From assembly GCA_007644065.1 (NCBI GenBank), contig VJWN01000006.1, forward strand, positions 1,798,001 through 1,862,000: 64,000 nt of DNA, given 5' to 3'. Shown here piece by piece: positions 11,967 to 23,332 of the stretch (positions within the stretch are counted from its first letter, which is position 1; each line of letters opens with the position of its first letter). The notes below the pieces were generated by a model. That model did no database searches, was not told the origin of the DNA, and worked only from the letters and a program-made list of their open reading frames with translations. Both the position numbers and the translations under genes were made by a program. Source of the DNA: Margaritispora aquatica. Lineage: Eukaryota; Ascomycota; Leotiomycetes; Helotiales; Discinellaceae.

Positions 11967-13616
11967 ATGAAGCTCCCCTCTATTCTCGCCCTCAGCTCCC
12001 TGTGCACCCTCACAATCGCCGTCCCCGTGCAAGACACACCCGGAGAGCGATTGATTCATAAAATCGAACAACCAGCCAAATTCCAGCACCCAGCACACTT
12101 TCAAAAGCAAAAATCACGAGTCAATTCCCCCTACACTCCCGGGGCCTCAGATCCCCTCGACAAGCCGGTCGATGCCATAGGCGACAAGCTCGATCCATTG
12201 CCATGGCGGAACGGACTGGGTGCATCGGTTCTTGGACCGTGGAATAAAGGCCGTTCGAGGCAGGGCCCGGACTTGGTGAGGCCGCCGAGTACAGATTCGG
12301 GGAATATAGCAAACATGCGCTGGAGTTTTGCGGATTCACATATCAGGATTGAGGTGAGCTTCGACATCCAGAGAACTACAATTTTGGGAGCCTTTGTTTT
12401 TGGACTGGTGCTGATTTGATGTCATGTGAATAGGAAGGAGGATGGACGCGCCAAACTACCGTGAGAGAACTCGGCACGAGTGTCGAGCTCGCAGCTGTCA
12501 ATATGCGTCTTGATGCTGGTGTGATTCGCGAACTGCATTGGCATAAAGAGGCTGAATGGGCCTATGTCCTTGAAGGAGAAGTGAGAATCACAGCCATTGA
12601 TTACGATGGAGGCAGTTTCTATGACGATCTCAAGAAAGGCGATCTCTGGTATTTTCCAAGTGGTGTACCTCACTCTCTGCAAGGCTTGAGTGAGAATGGA
12701 ACTGAGTTTTTGCTTGTCTTTGATGATGGTGGGTTCTCGGAGGAATCGACTTTTATCTTAACGGATTGGCTTGGTAAGTCCTCCAAGATATTTACATGTT
12801 GGTGTTGATGTTGATCAACCGAAACAGCACATACGCCCAAGTCCGTAATCGCCAAGAACTTCAACCTGCCCCCAGAAGTCTTCTCAAAGCTCCCCTCAGG
12901 CGAAAAGTACATCTTTCAAGGTTCTCAACCGGGCTCCATTGCAGATGAAAAGCCAAGCGGAAGGGGTGTCAAGAAATCGAAATACAACTTTACACACCGC
13001 ATGCTGGAGCAGAAGCCGAAGCTTACAAGTGGTGGTGAGGTGAGGATTACGGATTCGAAGAACTTTCCCATCTCAAAGACCATTGCGGCAGCGCATGTTA
13101 TTATCGAGCCGGGAGCGATTAGGGAGATGCATTGGCATCCTACTGCGGATGAATGGTATGTCTTGCATTTCAATCTGCATTTCAAAATTGTTTCCAATTC
13201 CACTTCACCCACCCACATCTATACTACATCTTATCAGTTTGAGCTAACAACCTCAAAGGTCATTCTTTATCCGCGGCCGCGCCCGCATCACCATCTTTGC
13301 GTCCGAAGGCACAGCCCGCACATTCGACTACATGCCTGGTGACGTTGGTATCGTGCCACGCAACATGGGGCACTTCGTCGAGAACATCGGCGACGAGCCC
13401 ATAGAGATGCTGGAGGTGTTTCGTGCCGACGAGTTTCGCGATTTCTCGCTCTTCCAGTGGATGGGTGAGACGCCCAAGAAGATGGTCATTGATCATCTGT
13501 TCGCCGAGGATCCGGAGAATGGCGAAATATTTTGGGAGAAGGTTAAGAGCGCGCAGAAGGATGAAGTTACGCTTCCGGATGAGGATGAAGAGGATGAGGG
13601 GGAGAAAGAGTTGTGA
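11967..13616 (+). CDS. Oxalate decarboxylase, secreted bicupin
   Basis: Four exons, 11967-12353, 12434-12773, 12828-13155 and 13259-13616, join in phase into 470 aa. A signal peptide ([19 protein letters not shown]) is followed by two cupin domains. Each shows the metal site: [20 protein letters not shown] with [11 protein letters not shown] in the first and [15 protein letters not shown] with [12 protein letters not shown] in the second, so both Mn sites (His, His, Glu, His) appear complete. The enzyme converts oxalate to formate and CO2 outside the cell or in the wall, often to limit acid. The C-terminus is an acidic tail ([12 protein letters not shown]). Intron 3 interrupts the second motif between the Glu and the Trp. 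Family call is secure. Confidence 0.95.
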
Positions 13617-16331
13617 TTGGACTGCGATGGGGTGGGGCATGTGTGGGAAGTGCCCGGTTGTTGGGTTGGATGTTGGATCTTCTTGCTCGGTTCAAGGAAA
13701 TTATTATTCGGATTGTATATAAAGTTGGAGTTCTTTTGGTCTCGGCGCTGGGTGCTAGTCTTTTCATTGCTTGTTGAAGATTCAAGTTGTACACTCAATC
13801 ATCTTCCACCTCCATGTTTGATCAAGACATTTCAATCCAAACTCCATAGCCTACATCCAATTCATCAATCCACCTCTTGTGTCAGTCACGCCCATATAGA
13901 ATGTGTCGTCGTCCTTGGCTTTCTCCGTTGTTAACTCTCTTAGAGCAGACAGCATGGCACTGACTTCCACTCTCGACTCCTCAGGTGAGGTATACTCGTC
14001 GACTCATTCAGCAAGCTCGACGCCTCTCCTTTTAAAGCCTATATATCCCAGATTTTAAGAGAGAATATCTTACAGTTCACAAGAGGACACGCTTATACTG
14101 TTCTTTCTATATTTTACTTTCCGCCTCTCATGCCGTTGCGACCAACTTGGATTGCCACTTTCGCATACATAGATACTCGTCACATCACAAAATATCTAAA
14201 CAGCCCACAAATGCGACCTATTCCCAGAGTCTCCAAAATAACTGAAATCTAAGCAAAATCTTTGCCAGGCTTGGTGTATTTTTGCATCAATTGGTATCCC
14301 TTTTACGCCATATCTTGTTCTATTTTCCCCCTCTCACTGCCGAATCCTCGTCAAACACTTTCATCCTAATAGCTGTTGCGCCATTTTTAATTGAGATTTA
14401 GTCCCCACTATCAATAATAACGAAAATATGCCTTTATCAAGCCTCAAAGTAACGATCAAGTTGCTCGTGCATGCAACAAGCAATCCCAATTCCCTTCATA
14501 TCAAATTCTGTGTCAAACACTCTACACTCTCTATCCACTTCATACTCACACTCCAGCTCATATCCTGCCCGTTTTATTCTTCACTGGCAAACCTTCGCTC
14601 ACTGCACCATTCTCATACCTCTTCCGTGTGCATATCCACTCTCAAGCATCATAGTCATCAAAGTAAGCAAGTAGCACGGCGACGATCAAGCTCCTCGCGC
14701 AGATGACAAGCCCTTTCCCCCAAACCAGGTCCTTCGTCGGCACTTCCGACCCCCACTCACTTAAAAATCTCACGCTCAGAACTCCATACCTTCCTTTCTC
14801 ATGCCAAGTTCCACACACACCAAGCAGTGACCTTCTACTTCGCCTCACGCATACATATCAGGTATTGCAGTATCTGATTATCCCCCTCCTTGTCTTCTGC
14901 TTTGTCCCCTCTTTGTGCCCTCGAGCACGCATTCTTCATAATCACATCACAACAGTCCACCCGGCCTTCCGGCGGGAAATGGATATCTACTTCCTGTTCA
15001 TGCAAGTACAGGCGCAGGTGCTCAGACCAGACTGACCCACGGGGCTTTTACGCCCTCGCGGGGAACCTGGTATGAAGCTGGCGGGCTTGCATGGTGGGTT
15101 GTGATAGGCGAAGAGGTTGACTGGGGTATGTTCGTGGATGTATTTTCGATCGCGATGTCTTGACAACACTTCAACATTACGGATATTGAAGTGTTGGAGG
15201 ATGAGAATGTAATTCGCTAATAATAGAAGTTAGTGTCACTTAGAAGTTCTCGTCTTATCCTGCTGTAGTGTCACAGCGTACTTGTGAAGTGAGTTGAAAT
15301 GGAACGATCGAAGACTTGGGTTTAACAAGGCCACAAGTAGGTATCGAAAGCGGGGTAAGTTGACAATTGGATTATTCCAGCCAGGGAGAAAATCAAGAGG
15401 AGGAGAGCTGATGGTCATAAGAGATGGGAGACAGGAATGCGAAGAGGTTACTGGTTCCGAATTTGGAACTTCGCTTGTGGTGCGGAGGTGCGAATGTGAT
15501 TGGTGTGAATTAAGTATGTTGCACAACAGTTGAGGAGGGTACTTCCATATTTGTTTATGGTTCGTATTCTATGTTTGTATTAAGTTATTCTAGATAGAAG
15601 AAGTCGATACTATGCTATTTTTATTATTATTATTATTATTATTTTTAAACTATATCATTGTTGACCATTTGAATTTAAGCAGTGTTTGACTAGAGAATAA
15701 CGTCAACACCGAGAGACTCGAGTCTGTTTTGCAAAACTCCACATCATGTAACAATGTAACAGATTCCACCTACCACAACTACACCACGAGGTACATTGAA
15801 GTTACCTAAATAAGGCACAGATCTATACATACCACGCACCACAACGGATAACCAAATTCAGCCAACCTAAGCTGGCCCTAGAATTTGGATTCCAACCGCA
15901 CAATCCCCAGCTCATCCAGCCCCAGAAGCCACCTCCCAACCAAGGAATCGTCGACCAGTTCCACCTCACGAGACACAACCAAATCGGCGAGAGAGACCGA
16001 ACTGCGAGAATGCACCGAAGGAGGGGAAGAGCTGGAAGTGAGCACTTCGTTGTGTAGATACGACATCCACTTTTATTGGGTTGTTCGCTAAACGAGACGG
16101 TTCTGCTTTGGGTGCTGGCTGACTTGAGTTGAGATAGGTAGAGTCTAAGGATCTCCCCCTTTTGAACTCAACTCGAACGCACTTCGAGTTTTTGAGTTTT
16201 AAGTTTCGATCAAGTTGGATGTGTGAGACTCAGTTCACACTACACACTTCACACCTGAACTGTCTCCCTCCACATTAACTTTGAAACGAAATCCAAACTC
16301 GGCTCCAAATCCAGTCACCTTCTCATCAACA
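13617..16331. other. Long intergenic region, 2.7 kb
   Basis: No convincing gene. Open stretches near 14.4-15.1 kb are Ser/His/Leu-rich readings of C- and T-rich DNA and lack motifs. A TTA trinucleotide run lies at about 15617-15645. The part near 16.1-16.3 kb is the leader of the sulfate permease gene. Confidence 0.4.
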
Positions 16332-18545
16332 ATGGCGAAATTCTCACCCAGCGAGAAACTCGCCGCCTTCAAAGAAGTTGTGGCCACAGATACCACAACA
16401 GCAACCGTCAACACCTTCCTACGCACCGGCATCCCCCAGCTCCCTTCAGGAACAAAGCACTACCTTCTCGACAAAGTGCCCATCGTGTCCTGGTTGCCAC
16501 GATACCACCTCTCATGGCTCCTCACGGACATGATCGCCGGTCTCACCATCGGCGTCATGCTCATCCCACAAGGACTGGCGTATGCGAAGATCGCGACGAT
16601 TCCAATTGAGAATGGCTTGTACTCAAGCTGGGTCCCAGCGGCTGTGTGTGTATTCATGGGGTCTTCAAAGGGTGGGTTTGAATTTCATAACGGCAGCTTG
16701 ATGTGGGCTGAAGTGAACGATGAGATGAGACGAAGAAATGAGAAACAACTCGCTAACCAAATACCAACAGATCTCTCAACAGGCCCAACCTCAATCCTCG
16801 GTCTCCTCACCGCAGAAATCATCAAAGAACTCAGCAAAAGCAAAGAATACAAACCAGCTCAAATCGCCAGTGCCGTCGCCTTCATGGTCGGCGTGTACTC
16901 TCTCGCCATGGGATTGCTCGGCCTCGGTTTCCTCCTCGACTACGTCTCCGTCCCTGTCCTCACGGGTTTCATCTCCGCAACTGCTCTTATCATCGGTTTC
17001 GGCCAGGTCGGAAGTCTTGTTGGCCTGACCGGGACTCCAAGTATGGTCTTTGACATCATCGGAGATGTGCTAAGACGACTTCCGCATTGGGATGGTCCTA
17101 CGTGCGGGATTGGTGTTGGCACGATTGTGGTGTTGCTTGCATTGGAGCAGGTCGGTAAGAGGTGGGGGAAGAAACACTTTGTTATCAAGTATATTGCTAG
17201 CAGCCGAGCTGTGATCGTTTTGGTTCTGTTCACGCTTATCAGCTACCTCGTCAACAAGAACAGAGGGAAGAACCTCCTCTGGGCTATCAGCAAGGTCGAT
17301 ACTCATGGCATCATGACTCCGAAGGCTCATAGTATGGGTCTGATCTCAAAGGTTGCCGTTCGAGCCGTTGCTCCTTTGGTCGCATGCACGCTTGAGCATC
17401 TCGCTGTTGGTAAAGCATTTGGTCGTCGAAATGGCTATGAGATTGATCAGAGCCAAGAGCTGAACTATCTTGGTGTCACGAACTTGGTCAACAGCTTTTT
17501 CGGGTCCATGCCAGTGGGAGGAGCGATGTCAAGAACAGCAGTTAACTCTGAATGTGGTGTTCGAAGCCCACTGAACGGAGTCGTGACAGCAGCATTCATC
17601 CTCCTTACACTTTATGTCTTTTCTCCAGCATTGTACTGGCTTCCAAAATCCACGCTTTCAGCTATCATTGTGAGTCTGTTCAAACTCTCCCTCAAACAAA
17701 GCTAACAAAGACAGATAATGGCCGTCCTCCACCTCTTCGGACCCGTGTCCGCCTTCTATCGCTACTGGCGTATCTCCTTCGCCGATTTTGTAGCATCCAT
17801 GCTCTCCTTCTGGGTTACCATCTTCGTGTCTGCTGAAATCGGTATCGGCTGCGCAGCAGCTTGGTCCGTCGTCTGGACTATGCTCCGCTCCGCCTTCGTG
17901 AAGCCCACCATCCACGCCAACCAAGAAGATGAGGGCGTCGCATTCCCTGTGCGTGTCTCGAGCGTCGACAAAGGTAGCGAGAATGGAACAGATTCGAATA
18001 GAACTGAGCATGCCGGTATGAGTATCCCGAGTGATACCGTGGTCGTGCATTTCAACGATGCGATCTTTTACCCTAATGCTAGTCGTGGAAAGAGATCGGT
18101 GCTGGAAGCTATTCATCTCGTCTATGACAAGGTCATTCATGGTAGTTCTGAGGCACGCGAACGTTCTTGGAGCGTTTCAGCTGAGCGTCGTGTTGAGAGG
18201 CTTCGAAGACAACAACGCATCGTGATGAAAGACACTCCTCTTGCTGTTGTGGTATGGGATTTCACTGCCGTGCCGTTCGTAGATGTGACTGCCATCTTGG
18301 CACTTGGAGAGTTGAAGGAGGATATCCGTCTCCATTCTGGGAAACATGTGCAGTTGCGCATGGTTGGTATGACGCAGAGTGTCCGGAATAGGTTTGCGAG
18401 GGCGCAGTGGAAGTTGACTGATCTTGAGGGATGGCGTGAAGAGGGGAGCGATATTGTGTATCTTTCTTTGGAGAAAGCGGTGCTTGATAGGACTCGTGGT
18501 AGTGTTTTGGAGGTTGTGACGATTGATGATGAGAAGATTGGATAA
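16332..18545 (+). CDS. SulP family sulfate permease with STAS domain
   Basis: Exons 16332-16671, 16771-17669 and 17715-18545 join in phase into 689 aa. The first intron (99 bp) has no stop and keeps frame, so an unspliced form would read through; splicing restores the SulP motif SSKDLSTGPTSILG. Sulfate-transporter core: VMLIPQGLAYA near residue 75, then 10-12 membrane segments. Next comes the loop NSFFGSMPVGGAMSRTAVN, a conserved SulP motif. The C-terminal part has a STAS domain (about residues 515-680) with VVWDFTAVPFVDVTAILALG, where the loop that can be phosphorylated in other members lies near the valine/aspartate. Plasma-membrane sulfate:proton symport is the usual role. It is shorter than yeast Sul1/Sul2 at the N-terminus. 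Confidence 0.93.
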
Positions 18546-19268
18546 GCGCTTCGATATGGTCCTTGTTTTTGTATTGATGTTCATTTGTCTTTTGGTATTA
18601 AGCGTTTGGGTTTCTTTTTTCGATGGACTTGCTGGGAAAGGCTATGGTAGGCTTGAAGCAACTGCTGAAAGAAATAGTGTTTGTTTATGGGTATTGGATA
18701 TCACGATGTTTATCACGGCTGGAAGCAAAGAAGTCGCTGTTTGTACACTCATTAATGACAGGCTCATAAAACATGTAATAAATGACATCTCATCATGGTC
18801 CACCGTGTTTGTGCCTTGCTTGCTTGTGGCGTGAAGAAGTGAATGATGAATCGAGGAATGCGGATTCCGGTCTGGCATTTTAAGTTGCAGGGACATAAAT
18901 TCAGCATTGAGAATTGATGAATCAATACTTCGTTCCTTGAAACTTAATGAACATAGACCACATTCAAAGGGTAGAGGAAGGCTAAGCGATTAAAGATTGC
19001 CATTTGAACATAAACCCCAAATACTCAAAATCACACGACTGTGATTCACGCTACGTTGAATGGTGATCCGAAAAAAACAAATTAATCATCATAATTGTCC
19101 GTACTATATAAAACTTGGTAATTTTTTTTACTTCATTAAACATGCTGCCACCAAGCAAGCACTGGGGGGAAACAGCAAGCGAAGCAATTCCTAAAAACAA
19201 AAACACCCAAGTCAAAAACAAAGCCCATTCTCCGCGGCAGTAGCTAAAGCACCACAAAAAACCACAAG
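18546..19268. other. Intergenic, 0.7 kb
   Basis: 3' flank of the permease and 5' flank of the first mini-protein. AT-rich; an A-rich patch precedes 19269. Nothing else seen. Confidence 0.4.
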
Positions 19269-19463
19269 ATGTGCACACTAATCAAGACGCGCTACCTCTG
19301 CGACCATGGAGTGGCATTGTGCGAGAAATACTGTCGTTGGAACCCACGAAGAAGAGACACTTGTCCGAAGGGATGGGCACCAAAGAGAGAAATGACGATG
19401 TGGCATTGTGGTTGTGAGTTCAGGAAACGGCGGACGAGGGCAGTTTGTTGGATGCTAGGCTAG
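19269..19463 (+). CDS. MC..YxCxH mini-protein, copy 1
   Basis: A 64-aa frame from ATG 19269: it opens MCTLIKTRYLCDHGVALCEKY and has cysteines at residues 2, 11, 18, 22, 32, 47, 49 and 60. The M-C-x(6-7)-Y-x-C-x-H opening is shared with the frames at 20157 and 21318. Basic residues cluster near the end (RKRRTR). No signal peptide. A run of 18 G begins four bases after the stop. Cys and His spacing suggests zinc binding, but this is inference. No name is known to me. Confidence 0.55.
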   Translation: MCTLIKTRYLCDHGVALCEKYCRWNPRRRDTCPKGWAPKREMTMWHCGCEFRKRRTRAVCWMLG

Positions 19464-20156
19464 TAGAGGGGGGGGGGGGGGGGGGATATTGAGATGGATA
19501 TTGCTTTACTTGGGAATAGTAGTGGAATTTGCTTGACCGCTTGGTCTTGGGACTGTTTCTATGGAAGAACATCGGTTTGGGCAGGATTCTAAGTTGCGAT
19601 TTGTGTGACATCTATGTTTGAATGAGGTATTATTTGTCAGACTGGATCGACATATTGAAACAATGCGATAGAAATTTCGAGGAAGTGTTCTTGCTTACAA
19701 GCCGTGTAGATTATGCATCATGTCTACCACACTTTTTCTTAACCAGTACTCGTGTATGTCCCCATCACTCAGACTAATGACACAAATACAATGAGCTGAT
19801 TAAGGAGAAGCATCCTTGAAACATGACTTACAGAATGGAAAACCCTGTGCTTGAAACACACCGGAACATGATTCCGAGCAAAGCAACCTTGAATGTCTAG
19901 TTTGAAAGCTATCACTGCACGGACAATGAAATCATAGCACATTTGCTGGGTACAATGGTTATAAGAACCCAGATAACTCGCTCTCAATTCCATTTTCGCT
20001 ATCATCCAGCTCTACTATCCTGAAATACCATCACCAAAGCAGCGGCATATACGCTTCTTCCAACACTGCTTAAATACATCAAAAAAAAAAACTTGTTCAA
20101 AAAGACCGCAAATAAACCCAGGAGGCACATCTAGCCATATCACCTCATCCCTCAAC
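19464..20156. other. Intergenic with poly-G run
   Basis: Starts with the 18-G run at 19468-19485. No gene recognised; A-rich stretch at 20080-20095 before the next mini-gene. Confidence 0.4.
19468..19485 (+). repeat. Poly-G homopolymer, 18 bases
   Basis: An unbroken run of 18 G directly after the stop codon of the first mini-protein gene. Long G runs are prone to length change and sequencing error. Confidence 0.95.
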
Positions 20157-20369
20157 ATGTGCGAAAAGGTTAGAATCGTATATGGTTGTAACCATTTACC
20201 CTATGGATCCGAGGAAACTTATTGCCCACAAAATCCATACAAACAAGAATACTGTCTTGAGTTTGGACAAATGTCCGCATGGCCTAAGACTACATGGGAT
20301 CGGTCAGAAAAATGCATTAGTTGTGCAAAGCAGGATTTGGCAAATCGGCCAAAGACGAAATCACGCTGA
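20157..20369 (+). CDS. MC..YxCxH mini-protein, copy 2
   Basis: A 70-aa frame from ATG 20157, opening MCEKVRIVYGCNHLPYGSEE. Cysteines follow at TYCPQNP, EYC and CISC. The opening agrees with copies 1 and 3 at Met-Cys, Tyr, Cys and His. The end is lysine-rich (RPKTKSR). The 3' flank resembles that of copy 3 (ATCTAGGACTTGAAATCCA versus ATCTAGGATTTGACATTCA), which supports tandem duplication of the two. No known function. Confidence 0.55.
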   Translation: MCEKVRIVYGCNHLPYGSEETYCPQNPYKQEYCLEFGQMSAWPKTTWDRSEKCISCAKQDLANRPKTKSR

Positions 20370-21317
20370 AGATTGGAATGACATATAGTGAAAGAACCAC
20401 TAGGTCAAAACTGGGGCAAGGATTATGGCAACCTGAGAGGGATAGGAAATGGAGGTGGTGTATCATGACGATCTAGGACTTGAAATCCAGCGTTTTGGGG
20501 GGGGGCATTGTGGTATGGGAAGGGTATTGCGACCAGGGCGAGAGAGGTTGTGAAAAGGATTCGGAATTTTCGATATATAACATTGCTCTTTGCGTTGAAT
20601 TATAAAGGAGGACTTTGTACCTAGAGTTACAATTCACATCCATAATGCAAAATGAGTGAATAATTGTAGATGCGCTGTCTCCCCCACCCCAAGGATCTCC
20701 TAAACTATCGTAATCCTGAATGGGGTGATCACAGCGGCTAGTAACGGTATCTCCTACTCTCATGAACTTGAAAACCACGATACACGATATTTAGATATAT
20801 CTTCCTGCTCAAAGGGCTATACCTACTTAGTACTTCGCGTAGCAAAATGATAGTCGAGAAGTCTTACTACTCTTAGGAACTTGAAATAAATGAAGCACGA
20901 GATGTAGAGGCATCCTCCAGCTAAGATGAGTGGCACCTACTTAGTATCTAGCATTGGAGGACGACAGTTAGGAGATAATGATTGGAAACTCTTAAACACG
21001 GAAGTGTACTGAATATGATTCAGAGCAAAATAGAATTGAGTATGTTAGAGGAATCACCACATACATGAGCGACGCGGCACTACTACATTCATCAAGCTAG
21101 AGACTGAATACCTGACTAAAAAACACAGCTCAATCCTAGTTTTGTTCCCGGGATCCTCCACCTCTAAACATCTTCAAGTATCACCAACTTGAAGACATCG
21201 ATATAGAAATCACCTCGGATTGTCATCAGATACACAGCGAGGCAAGTCAGAGCTACCACAAGGAAGAAACATCAGGCACAACCATCAAATCACTAAATAC
21301 AAATATTGCCCCTCAGT
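20370..21317. other. Intergenic, with poly-G run
   Basis: A 9-G run lies near 20497-20505. Two similar short motifs, ACCTACTTAGTA, occur near 20821 and 20936. No gene recognised. Confidence 0.4.
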
Positions 21318-21509
21318 ATGTGCGAGTGGGTCGAGCATTACTACGGATGTCGCCACTTGACGAATTATAGAACCATTTTGTGGTGCAATAAAAATACACA
21401 GCACCTCTATATATGTCCTTGGTTGGGACTCGCATCACGTTACTGGGCGATGGATTTCGAGGAGCACGACAATGTTAAGTGTGAAATTTGCGTCCCGCCA
21501 GGCAACTAA
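21318..21509 (+). CDS. MC..YxCxH mini-protein, copy 3
   Basis: A 63-aa frame from ATG 21318, opening MCEWVEHYYGCRHLTNYRTI, with later cysteines at LWC, YICPW and CEIC. It keeps Met-Cys, Y-G-C and the His two residues on, as in copy 2. The ending CEICVPPGN gives a CxxC pair, as CISC does in copy 2. Such paired cysteines would fit a small zinc-binding fold. No signal peptide; no known function. Confidence 0.55.
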   Translation: MCEWVEHYYGCRHLTNYRTILWCNKNTQHLYICPWLGLASRYWAMDFEEHDNVKCEICVPPGN

Positions 21510-22337
21510 CACGACTTTGACGATCATAATGAGGTGGGAAAGAAGGCATAGGTCGAAGATTGGCTAGACTGCTAGATCGGAGAAGCGGTGGGGATGTAAG
21601 AGAGATGTCCCATCAAGATCTAGGATTTGACATTCAACATTGTCTTTTGCATTGTGGCGAAGTGGAAGAGTTTGACGTCAGCAATCGACTTTTAGGCCCC
21701 TGACTTTGGTTTTGCAATTTAAGAGGGGAAGGAGATGTATCAAGCTACATAAGTTAGACGTACTAGCTTTGGATTATCAAAATCAAATAGTCAATCGCAA
21801 GATGTAACGCTTGTTGTATAGAAACATGATAATAAATTGAAGGAAGTCTAGCAAGCAACTTTGCTTTGAAATTTTCTCTATCATTTGCTGTCATTCGTTG
21901 CAACCCTTTGAATTGCAGTGACATGTTCATATGTCATGACCATGAAACTGTATGCCTTGGATTAAATTGCGGAACACAGTCGAAGACAATAGGCAAAGCA
22001 TGGCGTTGAAGTGGAAGAGGGCAAGCTAAATATGAGCTTAAGATTGATTTGTCTTTCGAAAGTACTATTGATATTGCTTAATGGGACTTCATGCTGAGAG
22101 GAGGAGAGTGCATACCATGCCAGAATTGTATCTAGCTCTCAACCCGTCCAATCCCATTACCGAATTTGCCAAGCTTCCATGTCCAGAGATCTAGTCTGCT
22201 GCCTTTCTTGCCAATAGAAGATGAGGTCGTAGTGGGGTGATCGTCCTGGCTAAACGGGTATCTCTGTAAAACTGATGCTTGAGCAAACAATCGGGTGTCG
22301 CCAATAAGGATAATTCTTGTCTGATTAGATGGGTGCT
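21510..22337. other. Intergenic, 0.8 kb
   Basis: The first 150 bases resemble the 3' flank of mini-gene copy 2. The remainder is AT-rich with no gene recognised. Confidence 0.4.
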
Positions 22338-22943
22338 TCATTTTTCCTCTTCCTCTCCCTCCTCTTCCTCGTCCTCGACTTCTTCATCTTCCTCGCTTTC
22401 TTCAGCGTTGCCCTCTTCCTCATCACCACTTTCTTCCTCTTCTTCACTTTCTTCCTTTTCAACTTCACCTTGTTCTTCAGTCACCTCCTCTTCTTCCTCC
22501 TCCTCCTCCTCCTCTTCCTCATCGCCGTCCCACTCCATCTCAGCCGGCCAATCCCTCGCAATATACGAGCCCGGCGCATACAGAGTTTGCTTCTCGACAT
22601 TCACCTCCGCCGCGTCTCCCTCGCCTATATCCGACGACGTCCAGAATATCCTGCCATCAGCCCTGGTTCCCCTCTGGCAGCCCTCGGCGGCTGTGAACTC
22701 GTCCGCAACCATGCCTTTTAAACAATTATTCGCGTCCTCAATGTTACAGAATACGCCTCGAACTTCACTTCCTGAGTCGCCGTACGCGGGGTTCATGGTG
22801 ACGATCACGACGTACACATATTCGGGGAGGGTGCGCGTTCTGGACGCGTCGTCGGTGCGTTGTTTGGAGCGCGGAGGCTCGGCATCGAGGGTCGAGGAGC
22901 TTATTGTGCGCTTGTGGGAGGGGAGGGCAGGTTCTGTAGACAT
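22338..22943 (-). CDS. Hypothetical protein with long acidic tail
   Basis: A single-exon frame from ATG 22943 to TGA at 22338 gives 201 aa. Residues 1-40 are Ser/Arg-rich and disordered. Residues about 40-140 look folded, with LPEYVYVVIVTMNPAYGDSG near the start and GRIFWTSSDIGEGDAAEVNV later. From about residue 145 nearly every residue is Glu, with some Asp, Gly and Ser. The acidic tail suggests a nuclear or histone/chaperone-type partner, but no domain is recognised. The tail is encoded by a CTC/TTC-rich tract on the plus strand. Confidence 0.7.
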   Translation of the reverse strand: MSTEPALPSHKRTISSSTLDAEPPRSKQRTDDASRTRTLPEYVYVVIVTMNPAYGDSGSEVRGVFCNIEDANNCLKGMVADEFTAAEGCQRGTRADGRIFWTSSDIGEGDAAEVNVEKQTLYAPGSYIARDWPAEMEWDGDEEEEEEEEEEEEVTEEQGEVEKEESEEEEESGDEEEGNAEESEEDEEVEDEEEEGEEEEK

Positions 22944-23332
22944 AGTTGCAGATTCAAAGAGCTTCGAATTTTGGTGTTGAAAAATAAAGATACTTAGTGT
23001 CGAGAGAGAAGGCGGAGGTGAAGTTGATGATGGTGGGGAGGGAGGTCTGTGCCAAGATATACCGAGACAGATGATTTTCCCCGCCGTTGTTCACCCCCTT
23101 TTGCATGTTGAGGTATGCATCAATATTTCACTTGTTTACTTTTCTTCAATTGACTTGCTTGTTCTGTGTTCGATTTGTAGTCTATTATAGCTATTCTGTG
23201 AATCTCAAGCGCGTTGTAAGAACTATTTGCTTTGCGCAAACATGAAAGAGGTCATGCAAGTAGTGCTCTTCATACCATGAATTTCCGAGCAATGTCATTT
23301 TATTATGTTTCTATTCGGCATTTTATCTGTAT
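22944..23332. other. Intergenic, 0.4 kb
   Basis: Promoter side of the acidic-tail gene and 3' flank of the amidohydrolase. Nothing recognised. Confidence 0.4.

Noticed and set aside
14428..15075. Open frames rich in Ser, His, Leu
   Set aside because: They read C/T-rich leader-like DNA in several frames at once; no frame stands out as coding.
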